64,000 nucleotides of DNA. It comes from Nostoc sp. UHCC 0926. Its GTDB lineage: Bacteria; Cyanobacteriota; Cyanobacteriia; Cyanobacteriales; Nostocaceae. Of the stretch, positions 18,952 to 30,481 are shown one piece after another. The stretch is taken from assembly GCF_028623165.1 (NCBI RefSeq), contig NZ_CP117768.1, positions 310,001 to 374,000 on the forward strand, read 5' to 3'. The notes beneath the pieces are model-generated. The model was not told the DNA's origin and ran no database searches. It worked only from the letters and a program-made list of their open reading frames with translations. A program made the position numbers and the translations under genes. Position 1 is the stretch's first letter. Each line of letters begins with the position of its first letter.

Positions 18952-19529
18952 TGAGCGTTTTGGGAAAGTTAGCGATCGCACCCTGCTAATTTAAACATTA
19001 CAGCCCTTTCTACGCAGATGAACACACTAATCCAGTCTCTAATGCTTAGTTACGATATACGACTTTAGTAAATATCGCTACAGAGTTGGTGAGGTTTGCA
19101 GCCTTGGCATTGAAGAACTTCAGAAGGCGATCGCAGAATCAGCTACCAAGTTACTTATGGCTATGCAAACACCACGCATCAGAGTATAAACACCAACTAT
19201 TTGAGATTTGAGATTGCGATCTTAAATTGTAAAGATGTAAAAATTCGCGGTGTCCAGATCCCCGACTTCTTAAAGAAGTCGGGGATCTAACTTCACGGTA
19301 GCAATGGTTTTCAGAGCATTTAAATAGTTCCATAGACAGAGGAAGCATCTAAAACAATTACCTAGCATTTCAACATATACTAGTAACGTATTTTTCACTA
19401 AGATTAAGGTGTTATAGCGATTCTCGTTTGGATACTATCTGCGGTAGGGGTTTACAGAAGTACGCCTCTACGAAGGACACGCCAGTTTAGCTATAAGTTA
19501 ATATCTACCGTTTTACGGGTATTAGAAAA
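18952..19529. other. Intergenic with palindromic repeat
   Basis: No gene is supported. It contains the perfect copy of the 33-nt palindrome (19256-19288). From 19412 it has TTATAGCGATTCTCGTTTGG, the left end of a repeat also seen at about 43024. The last 100 bases should contain the promoter of the amidase gene. Confidence 0.5.
19256..19288. repeat. 33-nt palindrome, perfect copy
   Basis: Arms of 16 bp (AGATCCCCGACTTCTT and its exact complement) around a single central A. It is the best preserved of three copies in the window. Confidence 0.9.
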
Positions 19530-20408
19530 ATGAGGTTTAAAGACTGGGCGACTAGGGTGCTACTAATCTGGCTGATGTTCGCCACTCTAATTGTAGTGCT
19601 GCTAATTGGACGAGCGACACAATTACACAATAATCCGATAACATACCATACATCCAATCCCCAGGTTACAGCCTGGAGTCAATATCCCCAGGCGCAATTC
19701 CAATTAGCGAAAGAGCCAGAGAAGAAATTTCAATATGTTCTCAAGTCCCCAGTCAAGATTAGCAAGCCTTTAGCAAGGTACGTAACCACTCAAGCTTTTG
19801 CACAGTACAGACCTAATTATCAAGTTGCTTCGGTTGATCCAACTAACTATGGAGAACGGTACGCCCAAGATGTTAACGGTGTAACTCTCAACAACCAACC
19901 GATTATCGTCCTCCATGAAACTGGTTATTCTGCTTCCAGCGCCGTTAATTTCTTTCAAGTAGCCCATACTGATGAAAGTGTGCAAGCAAGTTACCATGCC
20001 TTAATCAAGTTAGACGGAACGGTGATTTATTTAGTACCGCCAGAAAAACGAGCTTTTGGTGCAGCTAACTCAGTATTTGAGAGTCCAGGGGGAGTGGAAA
20101 CTGTGCAGACTAATCCGAATTTGCCAGCGTCTGTAAATAATTTTGCTTATCACGTTTCTTTGGAAACACCGCCAGATAGTTATGACAGTAGCAGCCAAGA
20201 AACCCATAGCGGCTACACGGAAGCTCAATATGATTCTCTTGCTTGGTTAATTGCTCAAAGTCAAGTCCCAGACGATCGCATTACTACCCACCATCTGGTA
20301 GACCGTTCTGGTAAAAAAGTTGACCCAATAAATTTTAATGGGAATAAATTTCTGGACTTACTTAATACTTATCGTCAGATCAGACCAATCTATAGAGTAA
20401 GTAAATAA
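19530..20408 (+). CDS. N-acetylmuramoyl-L-alanine amidase (AmpD-like)
   Basis: A 292-residue protein with an Amidase_2/PGRP fold, which cuts the bond between N-acetylmuramic acid and L-Ala in peptidoglycan or its fragments. An N-terminal hydrophobic helix (about 9-27, VLLIWLMFATLIVVLLIG) anchors or exports it. The catalytic domain spans about 125-280. Zinc ligands are visible as His in IIVLHETG, His in TTHHLVD, and Asp in KKVDPINF. SYHALIKLDGTVIYLV matches the strand carrying the substrate groove. It stands alone between two repeat-rich spacers. A role in wall remodelling, such as septal peptidoglycan maturation in a filament, is possible but not shown. Confidence 0.85.
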   Translation: MRFKDWATRVLLIWLMFATLIVVLLIGRATQLHNNPITYHTSNPQVTAWSQYPQAQFQLAKEPEKKFQYVLKSPVKISKPLARYVTTQAFAQYRPNYQVASVDPTNYGERYAQDVNGVTLNNQPIIVLHETGYSASSAVNFFQVAHTDESVQASYHALIKLDGTVIYLVPPEKRAFGAANSVFESPGGVETVQTNPNLPASVNNFAYHVSLETPPDSYDSSSQETHSGYTEAQYDSLAWLIAQSQVPDDRITTHHLVDRSGKKVDPINFNGNKFLDLLNTYRQIRPIYRVSK

Positions 20409-20660
20409 AAAGTGGTGCGGTACTTCCGGCGATAACACAACGCCCTTCGGGTGACGCTCGTTGCGCTAAAGCGTCTCCCTTTGGGAGAAGACTCGCTCTA
20501 AGCGTTCGCGTAGCGTCTCGTAGAGAAGCCATGCCGCAGGCTTTACGCTGCGCTAACACCAGTAGCCTACAGAAGGAAACCAACTTGGGTGCGCTGGTTC
20601 ACCAGTTGCTACAACTCTCTTGAACAGAGCAACGCACTGGCTCCCCGACAAAATCTATTG
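20409..20660. repeat. Dispersed GC-rich repeat block
   Basis: A 250-bp spacer made largely of the GTAGCGTCTCGTAGAG repeat family (core 20503-20554), rich in small hairpins such as CGCCCTTCGGGTG and CTCCCTTTGGGAG. The same core occurs at 2961-2987 and 37288-37316. No gene is supported. Confidence 0.75.
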
Positions 20661-20678
20661 AAAAGAAAATCAGCCAAC

Positions 20679-22391
20679 CTATTTGCTAAAGCTATAAATT
20701 TGCTGTGTCTCCAGGCGATCGCTAATCGATGAAGGCAGTGTACCATCCGAGAATGTCTCTCGATCCAGTTGGACTTGTAAATTACTCAAAGGATCGCAAC
20801 CAGAGGAAATCAGAAATTCTAGTTTCTGGATGTAAGGCAAAGTTGCTAGGTTGTCCAGAATTTGGAAGATAGCATGGATATAAGGATGACCACTTTGCTG
20901 ATACCAATCGCAACTAGCAACTTTTGCTTGATCCAAACCTAAGTGTACTGTTAAAGATGGCTCGTCAAATAAAGCGATCGCTAACGGACGCGCCTCTTCC
21001 TGCAACAATAAATCATTAGTTCTCGCTAAATGTCGCAGTTTCTCTAAGCGTTCATAACGTTCTGTCACAGCTTCCGGGTCATCTTGCCAGTGGATTGCTA
21101 CTGTTACCAGATAAGTCTGTAACAGCATATGACCCAGCTTTTTCGCCTTTGTCGCCAGGTAATAAGAATTGTAGTCATTGGCCTCAATTAATAATGGCAA
21201 GCGATCGACTACTTCCAACCCATAGCCCTTGACTCCAGCAATTTTACGGGGATTATTGGTAATCAGGCGAATCTTTTTGATCCCCAAGTCCATGAGCATT
21301 TGTGCCCCCATCCCGTAGTCTCGCAAGTCAGCTGGAAATCCCAAACGCTCATTAGCCTCTACTGTATCCAGTCCCATATCCTGCAACGAGTAGGCTTTCA
21401 GCTTATTAATCAAGCCTATTCCCCGTCCTTCTTGCCGCAGGTATACAACTACACCTTGACCAGCAGCCTCAATCATTTTCAGTGCAGCTTCTAACTGCAT
21501 CCGACAGTCGCAGCGCAGAGAACCCAAAGCGTCGCCAGTTAAGCATTCTGAGTGCATCCGCACCATCACAGGCTCATCTTTAAAGTTAGCTGGATCTCCC
21601 TTGACAATTGCAACGTGTTCTGTATTATCCAGGGTATGGCGGTAGGCGTAAATTTCAAACTGACCGAACTGACTAGGCAGCTTAGTTATCACCTCACGAT
21701 ACACGAGGCGATCGTGCTGTAGGCGATAACTGATTAAATCCGCAATACTAATAATTTTTAAATTGTGACGTCTAGCGTATTCAACTAATTGTTGCAACCG
21801 CGCCATTGAACCATCGGAGTTTTGAATTTCACAAATTACCCCGGCTGGGTATAGCCCTGCTAGTCTAGCTAAATCCACAGCAGCTTCTGTATGTCCGGCA
21901 CGTTTGAGTACGCCTCCAACTTTAGCCCGAATCGGAAAAATATGACCAGGACGACGTAAATCAGTAGGTTTTGTGGCCGGGTTGAGAGTAACTTGGATAG
22001 TGCGGGCGCGGTCTTCCGCTGAGATGCCAGTGGTTACACCCAATTCTGGGCTAGCATCAATACTAACAGTGAAGGCAGTTTGGTTAGTATCTGTAATGTT
22101 GCTTACCATCAAGGGTAAGTCTAGTTCGTCTAAGCGATCGCCTGTCATTGCCAAACAAATCAGCCCTCTAGCTTCCACCGCCATGAAATTAATCATGTCA
22201 GGTGTGGCAAATTGGGCAGCACAAATTAAGTCGCCTTCATTTTCTCTATTTTCATCATCTACCACTACAATCACGCGACCACCTTTTAGGTCTGCTAAGG
22301 CGGCATCAATCGAATCAAATTTAAAAGCTTGACTAGTATTAGGCTGTGACACAAAAAGATTTCCAGCTACCAACGTAAATTTTTTTAACAA
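20679..22391 (-). CDS. ribBA: Bifunctional riboflavin enzyme RibBA
   Basis: A 570-residue fusion of two riboflavin-pathway enzymes. The N-terminal half is 3,4-dihydroxy-2-butanone-4-phosphate synthase (about 20-225), with the metal and substrate motif [12 protein letters not shown] and [14 protein letters not shown]. The second part is GTP cyclohydrolase II (about 230-430), with [20 protein letters not shown], whose cysteines bind zinc, and [11 protein letters not shown]. About 140 residues follow the cyclohydrolase domain, an extension seen in cyanobacterial RibBA; its job is unknown. Together the enzymes supply both precursors of riboflavin. All active-site motifs are intact. No FMN riboswitch could be recognised in the 0.9-kb spacer upstream. 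Confidence 0.96.
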   Translation of the reverse strand: MLKKFTLVAGNLFVSQPNTSQAFKFDSIDAALADLKGGRVIVVVDDENRENEGDLICAAQFATPDMINFMAVEARGLICLAMTGDRLDELDLPLMVSNITDTNQTAFTVSIDASPELGVTTGISAEDRARTIQVTLNPATKPTDLRRPGHIFPIRAKVGGVLKRAGHTEAAVDLARLAGLYPAGVICEIQNSDGSMARLQQLVEYARRHNLKIISIADLISYRLQHDRLVYREVITKLPSQFGQFEIYAYRHTLDNTEHVAIVKGDPANFKDEPVMVRMHSECLTGDALGSLRCDCRMQLEAALKMIEAAGQGVVVYLRQEGRGIGLINKLKAYSLQDMGLDTVEANERLGFPADLRDYGMGAQMLMDLGIKKIRLITNNPRKIAGVKGYGLEVVDRLPLLIEANDYNSYYLATKAKKLGHMLLQTYLVTVAIHWQDDPEAVTERYERLEKLRHLARTNDLLLQEEARPLAIALFDEPSLTVHLGLDQAKVASCDWYQQSGHPYIHAIFQILDNLATLPYIQKLEFLISSGCDPLSNLQVQLDRETFSDGTLPSSISDRLETQQIYSFSK

Positions 22392-23320
22392 TTTCTTCTT
22401 TTAGATTCTAGCTCCTTTATAAGACTAGAGAAGTAGACTAGCATTGACACTCTCAGGTCTAAAGATCCGCTCCTTTCTCCAAGCCAAGCATGGAAGGGAT
22501 AGTCAAGTATACCCCTAGATGCTCAAAAAAACTACTATTGCTAAAGGTATTGCAATTGCGCTTAATTATTGTTTTTCTTAAAGCTTTCAGAGTCCATTCC
22601 CCTTGCCAAAATGTGGTAAGATACACAACCTGCCCAACGGGAAACCCTTCTCCTAAGGGAGACGCTACGCGAACAGGACTGGACTCACCATTATTTGCTC
22701 TTTCAAGTCATACTGCCGTTAGCTCTTATTGCTAACCGTTGTTTGATGGGAGCCGGGATTTCTCCGTACTAGGATGCTTCAAAACGTAAATAGTTATTTC
22801 TACTCACAATTTAATTTTAACATAGACTGACTGCATTTATTACTGCACGAGTGGTCACTGGGCTTGCCCTTAGTGTCACTTCCCTCTCAGCCCTAAAGTG
22901 ACTAAGTTTCCCACTTACCGAGTTATTTTATGATTTGATAACGTGGCAAAAATTTCTGCCCTTAAAATCGGCGTTTAGTAATAGAGTGCAGCGACAGTCA
23001 AGGATGAACAGGACAAGGGGGACAAGGGAGACAAATAGAATATTTGATAATTTCGCCGCCTCACCCTTCGGGTTGGGAAGTGACGCTCCTGCGTCGCTAC
23101 CGCTAGCGCTAAGGGACTCGACGGGAACCCCCTTCTCACAGCGTCTTGTACAGAAGACTCCGACTTGCTCACCGCCTCACCCCTTCGCCATGTACTCTTC
23201 CCTGTTTGCGTCCAAAAAAAGTAGAGGGGTTTCAGCTGTTTTGTACGCTGTGAGTCTAGTCGCTGATATTGTTGATAGCTGAGAACGAATTAACCATTCA
23301 TGGGATAAGGATTTCAGATC
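22392..23320. other. ribBA-argC divergent spacer with repeats
   Basis: A 929-bp spacer holding both promoters. It contains an unassigned structured stretch (22596-22790), a dispersed repeat (22646-22675), an inverted-repeat-rich segment (about 22843-22912: GTCACTGGGC...GCCC, AGTGTCACTT...AAGTGACT), and a GC-rich repeat block (about 23057-23180). No coding region is supported. Confidence 0.55.
22596..22790 (+). other. Structured region, possible IS end or RNA
   Basis: This segment reads like a folded RNA or a transposon end. It has GTGGTAAGATACACAACCTG, a hairpin GTTAGC-TCTTATT-GCTAAC (22719-22737), and a second one GGAG-CCGGGATTT-CTCC followed by GTACTAGGATGC. A copy of the small dispersed repeat interrupts it (22646-22675). 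I suspect a decayed IS200/IS605-type right end, but cannot confirm it; a leader RNA of argC is the other option. Confidence 0.3.
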
Positions 23321-24379
23321 ATGGGCAAATTTAGACGCGTACCCGTTGGGATTGTTGGCGCGTCGGGCTATGGCGGAGTACAGTTAGTACGACTACTGAT
23401 GGATCATCCAGAAGTCGAACTGGTTTATTTAGGTGGTGAGAGCAGTATCGGGAAATGCTTTGGAGATATCTACCCGCATCTGGCTCATGCAGCTAACCTG
23501 CCAATAGAGGCAGTAGAACCAGAAATAATCGCTCACCGCTGTGAAGTAGTTTTCCTGTCTTTACCAAATGGTCTGGCTTGCCAAATCGCGCCCAAACTAT
23601 TAGAAAAAGGATGTAAAGTACTGGATTTGAGTGCAGACTATCGGTTCAGTGATTTGGCAACTTATACAAGTTGGTATGGGACACAGAGAAACGATCGCTC
23701 AACTGCTGCTACAGCGGTTTATGGATTACCAGAACTGTATCGCGATCGCATTGCCGAAGCTCAACTCATTGGTTGTCCTGGTTCCTATCCCACTGCTAGT
23801 CTCCTTGCACTTTCGCCACTCTTAAAGCAAGGCTTAATCGTACCAGAAACAGCTATTATCGATGCCAAGTCCGGCACATCTAGCAGTGGACGGCAAGCTC
23901 AAACCAACTTATTACTAGCTGAGGCGGACAACTCAATAACAGCTTTCAATGTCGGCCGTCACCGTCATACCCCAGAAATTGAGCAAATTTGCAGTGACTT
24001 AGCTGGTCACGAACTCATGATCCAATTTACACCCCACCTTATCCCAATGGTGCGCGGTATTTTGGCAACGGTATATGCCACACTGCGCGATCCTGGTCTA
24101 GTGCGAGATGACTTAATCACAATTTTCTCAGCCTTTTACCGCAACTCTCCTTGGGTGAAAATCTGCGGTAGCGGCGTTTACCCCCAAACCAAGTGGGCTA
24201 ACGGCAGCAATCTTTGTTATATCGGTGTAGAAGTTGACCCGCGCACAGGTCGCGTGATTGTCATGTCAGCAATTGACAATCTAATTAAAGGACAGGCGGG
24301 CCAAGCGATTCAGTGCCTAAACCTGATGATGGGCTGGGATGAAACCTTGGGGTTGCCCAAATTGGGGTTTTATCCTTAA
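23321..24379 (+). CDS. argC: N-acetyl-gamma-glutamyl-phosphate reductase
   Basis: A 352-residue ArgC, the NADPH-dependent third step of arginine synthesis (acetylglutamyl phosphate to the semialdehyde). The N-terminal Rossmann motif is [18 protein letters not shown]. The catalytic cysteine lies in [15 protein letters not shown] (about 149). C-terminal motifs include [14 protein letters not shown], with the active-site His, and [17 protein letters not shown]. Length and motifs are normal. It starts at ATG 23321 after AGGATTTCAGATC, with no strong ribosome site. It is not in an operon: eno faces it from the other side, across a repeat-filled 109-bp gap. Confidence 0.96.
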   Translation: MGKFRRVPVGIVGASGYGGVQLVRLLMDHPEVELVYLGGESSIGKCFGDIYPHLAHAANLPIEAVEPEIIAHRCEVVFLSLPNGLACQIAPKLLEKGCKVLDLSADYRFSDLATYTSWYGTQRNDRSTAATAVYGLPELYRDRIAEAQLIGCPGSYPTASLLALSPLLKQGLIVPETAIIDAKSGTSSSGRQAQTNLLLAEADNSITAFNVGRHRHTPEIEQICSDLAGHELMIQFTPHLIPMVRGILATVYATLRDPGLVRDDLITIFSAFYRNSPWVKICGSGVYPQTKWANGSNLCYIGVEVDPRTGRVIVMSAIDNLIKGQAGQAIQCLNLMMGWDETLGLPKLGFYP

Positions 24380-24380
24380 T

Positions 24381-24487
24381 GGGGAATTGGGAATTGGGAA
24401 TTGGGAATTGGGAATGGGGAATGGGGCATTGGGAAGAATTCTGCGCTCAATCCCCAGTCCCCAGTCCCCAGTCTCCAGCCCCCAGCA
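24381..24487. repeat. STRR heptanucleotide repeats between argC and eno
   Basis: Seven copies or near-copies of the heptamer GGGAATT, then an array of CCCCAGT. The two blocks are partly complementary and could fold between these convergent genes, so they may help end both transcripts. Heptanucleotide tandem repeats of this kind (STRR) are known from heterocystous cyanobacteria. Confidence 0.8.
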
Positions 24488-24488
24488 G

Positions 24489-25805
<1,317 letters not shown>

Positions 25806-26046
25806 TTACGCATACAGTCCAGTTGCCTAACCCAATCGCTAGCATAGGCGTTTAAGAGACTTTATTGGCTGAGATTAAAGAAGATTTCCATTATTGTGAA
25901 TAGGGAGACAATGCCAAAAATGGGTCAGGGAATGTTTATCTTGTCCTTTACCTTTTAATTCTTTCCCTGATGGCATTTCTACCTTCAGACTTTCAGCTAG
26001 GTAAAATATTGGCAGAGAACACTAAATCAATTACAGAGAAAAGCTC

Positions 26047-26481
26047 ATGCGATTACTACACACAATGCTGCGGGTGGGCAACCTCGAAGAGTCCTTAAAA
26101 TTCTATTGTGAAGTTCTGGGAATGAAATTACTGCGCCGCAAAGATTATCCAGGGGGAGAATTTACCTTGGCTTTTGTTGGTTACGGTGACGAAAGCGACA
26201 ATACGGTAATAGAACTAACTTACAACTGGGGGGTGGAAAAGTACGAATTGGGTAATGCTTATGGTCACATTGCCCTTGGCGTTGATGATATTTACGCTAT
26301 GTGTGAGGAAATCCGCAATCAGTCCGGTAAAGTCGTGCGCGAACCAGGGCCGATGAAACATGGTTCCACAGTAATTGCTTTTGTGGAAGATCCAGATGGG
26401 TATAAAATTGAACTGATTCAACTGGGAACTCAAGGGTCAGCAGTCAAACAGGAATCACAAGAGCAACTTGTGAGTCAGTAA
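26047..26481 (+). CDS. gloA: Lactoylglutathione lyase (glyoxalase I)
   Basis: A 144-residue glyoxalase I, which turns the hemithioacetal of methylglyoxal and glutathione into S-lactoylglutathione. The fold is two beta-alpha-beta-beta-beta modules. The four metal ligands can be seen: His5 ([10 protein letters not shown]), a Glu in VIELTYNW, the His in [10 protein letters not shown], and the Glu in YKIELIQLG. Length and spacing match the nickel/cobalt-type bacterial enzyme. The last 15 residues are a polar Gln-rich tail not needed for the fold. AGAGAAAAGCTC precedes the ATG as a weak ribosome site. The gene stands alone, 268 bp past the start of eno on the other strand. Confidence 0.93.
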   Translation: MRLLHTMLRVGNLEESLKFYCEVLGMKLLRRKDYPGGEFTLAFVGYGDESDNTVIELTYNWGVEKYELGNAYGHIALGVDDIYAMCEEIRNQSGKVVREPGPMKHGSTVIAFVEDPDGYKIELIQLGTQGSAVKQESQEQLVSQ

Positions 26482-27166
26482 TTCTTATAATTAAGAATGT
26501 TAGGTGATGAGTTGAGCAGTAGTGCTGAGTCACCGTTCGCCCTTTGTGTCTCACGCCACTTGACGCCAGTCCGCTCAAGTCGCCAGAGCCGCCCACACAG
26601 CTGGCTCCTCTACTTGGGGAAATCCCAGACGCAAGGGTAGCGTAGCGTTAGCGACTGTGCGTAGCGTCTGACTCGCTACCGCAACTCTTGGAGACGCTGC
26701 GCGAACGCTATCGCCCTTGGCGTCTCCCCTTGTCACATTGGCAGAGGCTAGCGCCTGCCGTAGGATGCCCGAAGGGCTGTAGGGAGAAGACCGCAGTGGC
26801 TCCCCTTGTCACATTGGGAGATTTAGGGGATCTTCTGTGCGTAAATCCTATTAATATTACCCCCATATTGTCGTTGATGAGCAACACTAATCAACACTAA
26901 TAACGATCGCTCCAATAGTACCATTTGGCAAAGTCCGCTCAGAGCACTGTTTTCGTTTTAAATTAGAAAATAGGTAATAGAGTAAACTATCACCAAATTA
27001 CCAATCCTAAATTGCCACCGACGATACACGCGGATATACGCTGAGAATGTTTGGATAATTAGTGACTGGGGAAGAGTTTTTCCAATCCCCATTACTCCTT
27101 ATCCCCAGAGGGGGCCCCGAGTTTCCCAATCCCTAAACTAAAAATCAAAATTCCAAAATTCTAAAG
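26482..27166. other. gloA-clpB spacer, repeat-rich
   Basis: 685 bp with no supported gene. The middle (26608-26820) is a large dispersed repeat shared with 53231-53420 and, inverted, 37171-37326. The last 120 bases include G- and C-rich stretches and should contain the clpB promoter. A CIRCE element was looked for and not seen. Confidence 0.6.
26608..26820. repeat. Composite dispersed repeat, copy 1
   Basis: About 210 bp nearly identical over long stretches to 53231-53420 (shared start CTCTACTTGGGGAAA, then CGCAAGGGTAGCGTAGCG, and shared end TCACATTG). It is built of short palindromic modules, which also occur singly elsewhere. Confidence 0.85.
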
Positions 27167-29809
27167 ATGCAACCTACAGATCCGAATAAATTTACTGATA
27201 AAGCCTGGGAAGCGATTGTTAAATCTCAGGATATAGTCCGTGCTTATCAACAACAGCAACTAGATGTTGAACATTTAATTCTTGCCCTGTTAGAAGAACC
27301 CACTAGTCTAGCAATACGTATCCTGGCTCGATCTGAGGTCGATCCAATCCGCTTGCAACAGCAGTTAGAAGCCTTTACCCAACGTCAGCCCAAAGTTGGT
27401 AAAAGTGATCAGCTTTACCTTAGCCGCAATTTAGATGTTTTACTAGACCGAGCCGAGGAAGCTAGAACCAGGATGAAAGACTCCTACATTTCCGTGGAAC
27501 ACATCCTCTTGGCATTTGCTGAAGACGATCGCATTGGACGAAAGATACTCAAAGGCTTTAGTGCAGATACAGAAAAACTAGAAGCTACTATCAAAGCCGT
27601 TCGCGGCAGCCAAAAGGTGACAGATCAAACACCAGAATCCCGCTATGAAGCCTTACAAAAATTTGGCAGAGATTTAACGGAACAGGCAAAAGCGGGAAAA
27701 CTTGACCCGGTGATTGGGCGGGATGACGAAATTCGGCGGGTAATTCAAGTATTGTCTCGTCGGAGCAAAAATAACCCGGTATTAATTGGTGAACCTGGGG
27801 TAGGTAAAACTGCGATCGCCGAAGCTTTAGCACAACGGATGGTAAACGGTGATGTTCCCGAATCTCTGAAAAACCGCAAACTCATTTCTTTAGATATGGG
27901 CAGTTTGATTGCTGGGGCCAAATTGCGAGGAGAATTTGAAGAACGCTTAAAAGCAGTCCTCAAGGAAGTTACAGAATCTAACGGTGACATCGTACTGTTT
28001 ATTGACGAATTACATACTGTAGTCGGTGCTGGTTCCACTCAACAAGGGGCAATGGATGCCGGAAATCTGCTCAAACCGATGTTGGCGCGGGGAGAACTGC
28101 GTTGCATTGGCGCAACTACCCTAGACGAGTTCCGCAAACACATTGAGAAAGACGCCGCCTTAGAACGCCGCTTTCAGCAAGTATTTGTGGATCAGCCAAG
28201 TGTGGAAAATACTATCTCCATTCTCCGGGGATTGAAAGAACGCTATGAAGTCCATCACAACGTCAAAATTTCTGATTCGGCTTTGGTAGCAGCAGCAACT
28301 CTGTCAGCGCGTTACATTAGCGATCGCTTTTTGCCAGATAAAGCTATTGATTTGGTGGATGAGGCAGCAGCACAGTTGAAAATGGAAATTACCTCCAAAC
28401 CAGCGGAATTGGAAACCATTGATCGCCGCCTCATGCAGTTAGAAATGGAAAAGCTGTCATTAGCTGGCGAAGAAAAAGGTACTCCCCAAACTAAAGAACG
28501 TTTGCAGCGAATTGAGCAAGAAATCGCCAGTTTAACGGGAAAACAGAAAATATTTAATGAGCAATGGCAAGGTGAAAAGCAGATATTGGAGGCGATAAGC
28601 GCCTTAAAGAAAGAAGAAGATGCGCTGCGAGTCCAAATTGAACAGGCGGAACGTGCTTATGATCTGAATAAAGCTGCCCAACTGAAATATGGCAAATTGG
28701 AGGGAGTACAGCACGATCGCGAAGCCAAAGAAGCGAGCCTTTTAGAAATTCAAAACCAAGGTTCCACGTTGCTGCGAGAACAAGTCACCGAAGCTGATAT
28801 TGCCGAAATCGTCGCCAAGTGGACAGGAATCCCCGTCAATCGCCTGTTGGAATCAGAACGGCAAAAATTACTGCAACTAGAAAGTCATTTACATCAACGA
28901 GTTATTGGCCAAGAAGAGGCTGTAGAAGCCGTAGCAGCAGCGATTCGTCGCGCCCGTGCGGGAATGAAAGACCCCTCGCGTCCCATTGGTTCATTTTTGT
29001 TCATGGGCCCTACAGGTGTGGGCAAAACCGAACTCGCGCGTGCTTTAGCTCAGTTTCTCTTTGATTCTGATGATGCATTGGTGCGCTTGGATATGTCTGA
29101 GTATATGGAAAAACACTCAGTTTCTCGCCTTGTGGGAGCGCCTCCAGGATACGTAGGCTATGAAGAAGGCGGTCAACTTTCCGAGGCGGTTCGCCGCCGT
29201 CCTTATTCGGTGGTGCTGCTGGATGAAGTGGAAAAGGCGCATCCCGATGTGTTCAATATTTTATTGCAGGTGCTAGACGATGGGAGAGTTACTGATTCTC
29301 AGGGAAGAACGGTAGATTTTCGCAACAGCGTTATTGTGATGACCAGTAACATTGGTAGCGAACATATCTTGGATGTAGCTGGTGATGATTCCAAGTATGA
29401 AAAAATGCGCGTCAGGGTAATGGAAGCCTTACGATCGCATTTCCGCCCGGAATTTCTCAACCGTGTTGATGATATTATTCTCTTCCATACCCTAAATCGC
29501 ACGGAAATGCGGCATATCATCCGTATTCAACTCAAACGGGTAGAAAATCTCCTGCGTGAGCAAAAAATCTCCTTTGAGATATCCCAATCTGCTTGTGATC
29601 ACCTTGTCGAATCAGGCTATGACCCAGTTTATGGTGCCCGTCCACTGAAACGGGCAATTCAGCGAGAAGTAGAAAACCCCCTCGCCACCAAGTTATTGGA
29701 AAATACTTTTATCTCTGGAGACACGATTATCATTGACAAAAATGAAAATGGTCTGTCTTTTAGCAAAAAAGTACTGGTGAAGGTGTCAGTCCCACAGATT
29801 GCTACATAG
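27167..29809 (+). CDS. clpB: ATP-dependent chaperone ClpB
   Basis: An 880-residue ClpB disaggregase, which works with DnaK to pull apart aggregated proteins after heat stress. Order of parts: N-terminal repeat domain (about 1-150); first AAA+ module with [14 protein letters not shown] and [15 protein letters not shown]; coiled-coil middle domain (about 410-530), the mark of ClpB against ClpA/ClpC; second AAA+ module with [15 protein letters not shown] and [15 protein letters not shown]; and the C-terminal domain with [10 protein letters not shown]. No ClpP-binding IGF/IGL loop is seen, consistent with a chaperone that does not feed a protease. It ends in a clear terminator at 29846-29875. htpG follows on the same strand 0.7 kb downstream. 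Confidence 0.97.
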   Translation: MQPTDPNKFTDKAWEAIVKSQDIVRAYQQQQLDVEHLILALLEEPTSLAIRILARSEVDPIRLQQQLEAFTQRQPKVGKSDQLYLSRNLDVLLDRAEEARTRMKDSYISVEHILLAFAEDDRIGRKILKGFSADTEKLEATIKAVRGSQKVTDQTPESRYEALQKFGRDLTEQAKAGKLDPVIGRDDEIRRVIQVLSRRSKNNPVLIGEPGVGKTAIAEALAQRMVNGDVPESLKNRKLISLDMGSLIAGAKLRGEFEERLKAVLKEVTESNGDIVLFIDELHTVVGAGSTQQGAMDAGNLLKPMLARGELRCIGATTLDEFRKHIEKDAALERRFQQVFVDQPSVENTISILRGLKERYEVHHNVKISDSALVAAATLSARYISDRFLPDKAIDLVDEAAAQLKMEITSKPAELETIDRRLMQLEMEKLSLAGEEKGTPQTKERLQRIEQEIASLTGKQKIFNEQWQGEKQILEAISALKKEEDALRVQIEQAERAYDLNKAAQLKYGKLEGVQHDREAKEASLLEIQNQGSTLLREQVTEADIAEIVAKWTGIPVNRLLESERQKLLQLESHLHQRVIGQEEAVEAVAAAIRRARAGMKDPSRPIGSFLFMGPTGVGKTELARALAQFLFDSDDALVRLDMSEYMEKHSVSRLVGAPPGYVGYEEGGQLSEAVRRRPYSVVLLDEVEKAHPDVFNILLQVLDDGRVTDSQGRTVDFRNSVIVMTSNIGSEHILDVAGDDSKYEKMRVRVMEALRSHFRPEFLNRVDDIILFHTLNRTEMRHIIRIQLKRVENLLREQKISFEISQSACDHLVESGYDPVYGARPLKRAIQREVENPLATKLLENTFISGDTIIIDKNENGLSFSKKVLVKVSVPQIAT

Positions 29810-29845
29810 TCTGAGAAGGCGATTAGAAATCGCGGCTACACAGAT

Positions 29846-29875
29846 AAAACCCACGGAGGTGGGTTTATTTTTTTA
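29846..29875 (+). terminator. Intrinsic terminator of clpB
   Basis: A perfect 8-bp stem (AAACCCAC / GTGGGTTT) with a GGAG loop at 29847-29866, followed by ATTTTTTTA. It is 37 bp past the clpB stop and fits a rho-independent terminator. Confidence 0.85.
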
Positions 29876-30021
29876 TTCTCTACAAGACGCTGTGCGATCG
29901 CAGAAGCCGTAAAGTGAGAAGGCGATCGCTATATCAGTTTCCTGCTTCTAGATGAATTATGTTGTCATTCTCAGTTTCTCAGTCTTCACCATCCAAAACC
30001 GAGAATTCTGTTAATTTAAAC

Positions 30022-30125
30022 TATAGCAATCCTAAATCATTTGTGAGAACTAAAATCTCTGATAAGCCTATAAATACGTACTTTTAATCTCCGTATTTTC
30101 TCACATTTCAATTCAGATTGCTATA
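30022..30125. mobile_element. MITE family 1, copy A
   Basis: 104 bp with inverted ends TATAGCAATCCTAAATCA...TGTGAGAA and TTCTCACA...CAGATTGCTATA. The same ends occur at 42479-42626 and 51050-51155. The interiors differ. Flanking TA pairs suggest insertion at TA sites. Confidence 0.8.
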
Positions 30126-30481
30126 GTATTTTAAGTGGAAGTGAGAAGGTGATAGCTCTTCAAAAGTTGCTTAGAATAATGTTTCTGTCAGCGCTGATGT
30201 TAAAGATATTAAATCAGCGTCTAATCCCAGTTTAATTTTTACAGCTTGGTCGGAGGATGCGGGCTAATAAACCTGCGGTGAAAATTGGGAGTAGGGAAAT
30301 CCGAATCATAAAATGGGGGCAAACAATGCTCAAAAAAGGAGCGATCGCCTAAGTTATGGTTTTAAAATCCTAATTGGTATCATGCCTTTCTGTGTTCTCC
30401 GGGTTTATCCTGGAAAACAGAGGGTTAGGCTGTATTAACCACGATCATCATTTCAGATACTAACATCGAAGATTACCAATT
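30126..30481. other. htpG upstream region
   Basis: About 350 bp that should contain the htpG promoter and leader. An imperfect hairpin at about 30389-30421 (CTGTGTTCTCCGGG / CCTGGAAAACAG) lies 60-90 nt before the start codon. It does not cover the ribosome site, so a thermosensor role is only a thought. No CIRCE element was seen. Confidence 0.45.

Noticed and set aside
18541..18981. Minus-strand ORF of 146 residues with RLVGEYQ repeats
   Set aside because: It is mostly the 21-bp array; flanking residues have no coding character.
22392..22800. FMN riboswitch upstream of ribBA
   Set aside because: The conserved RFN segments (AGGGT...CCGGCGGT...) are not present.
26900..27166. CIRCE heat-shock operator upstream of clpB
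   Set aside because: No TTAGCACTC-N9-GAGTGCTAA or close form was seen.
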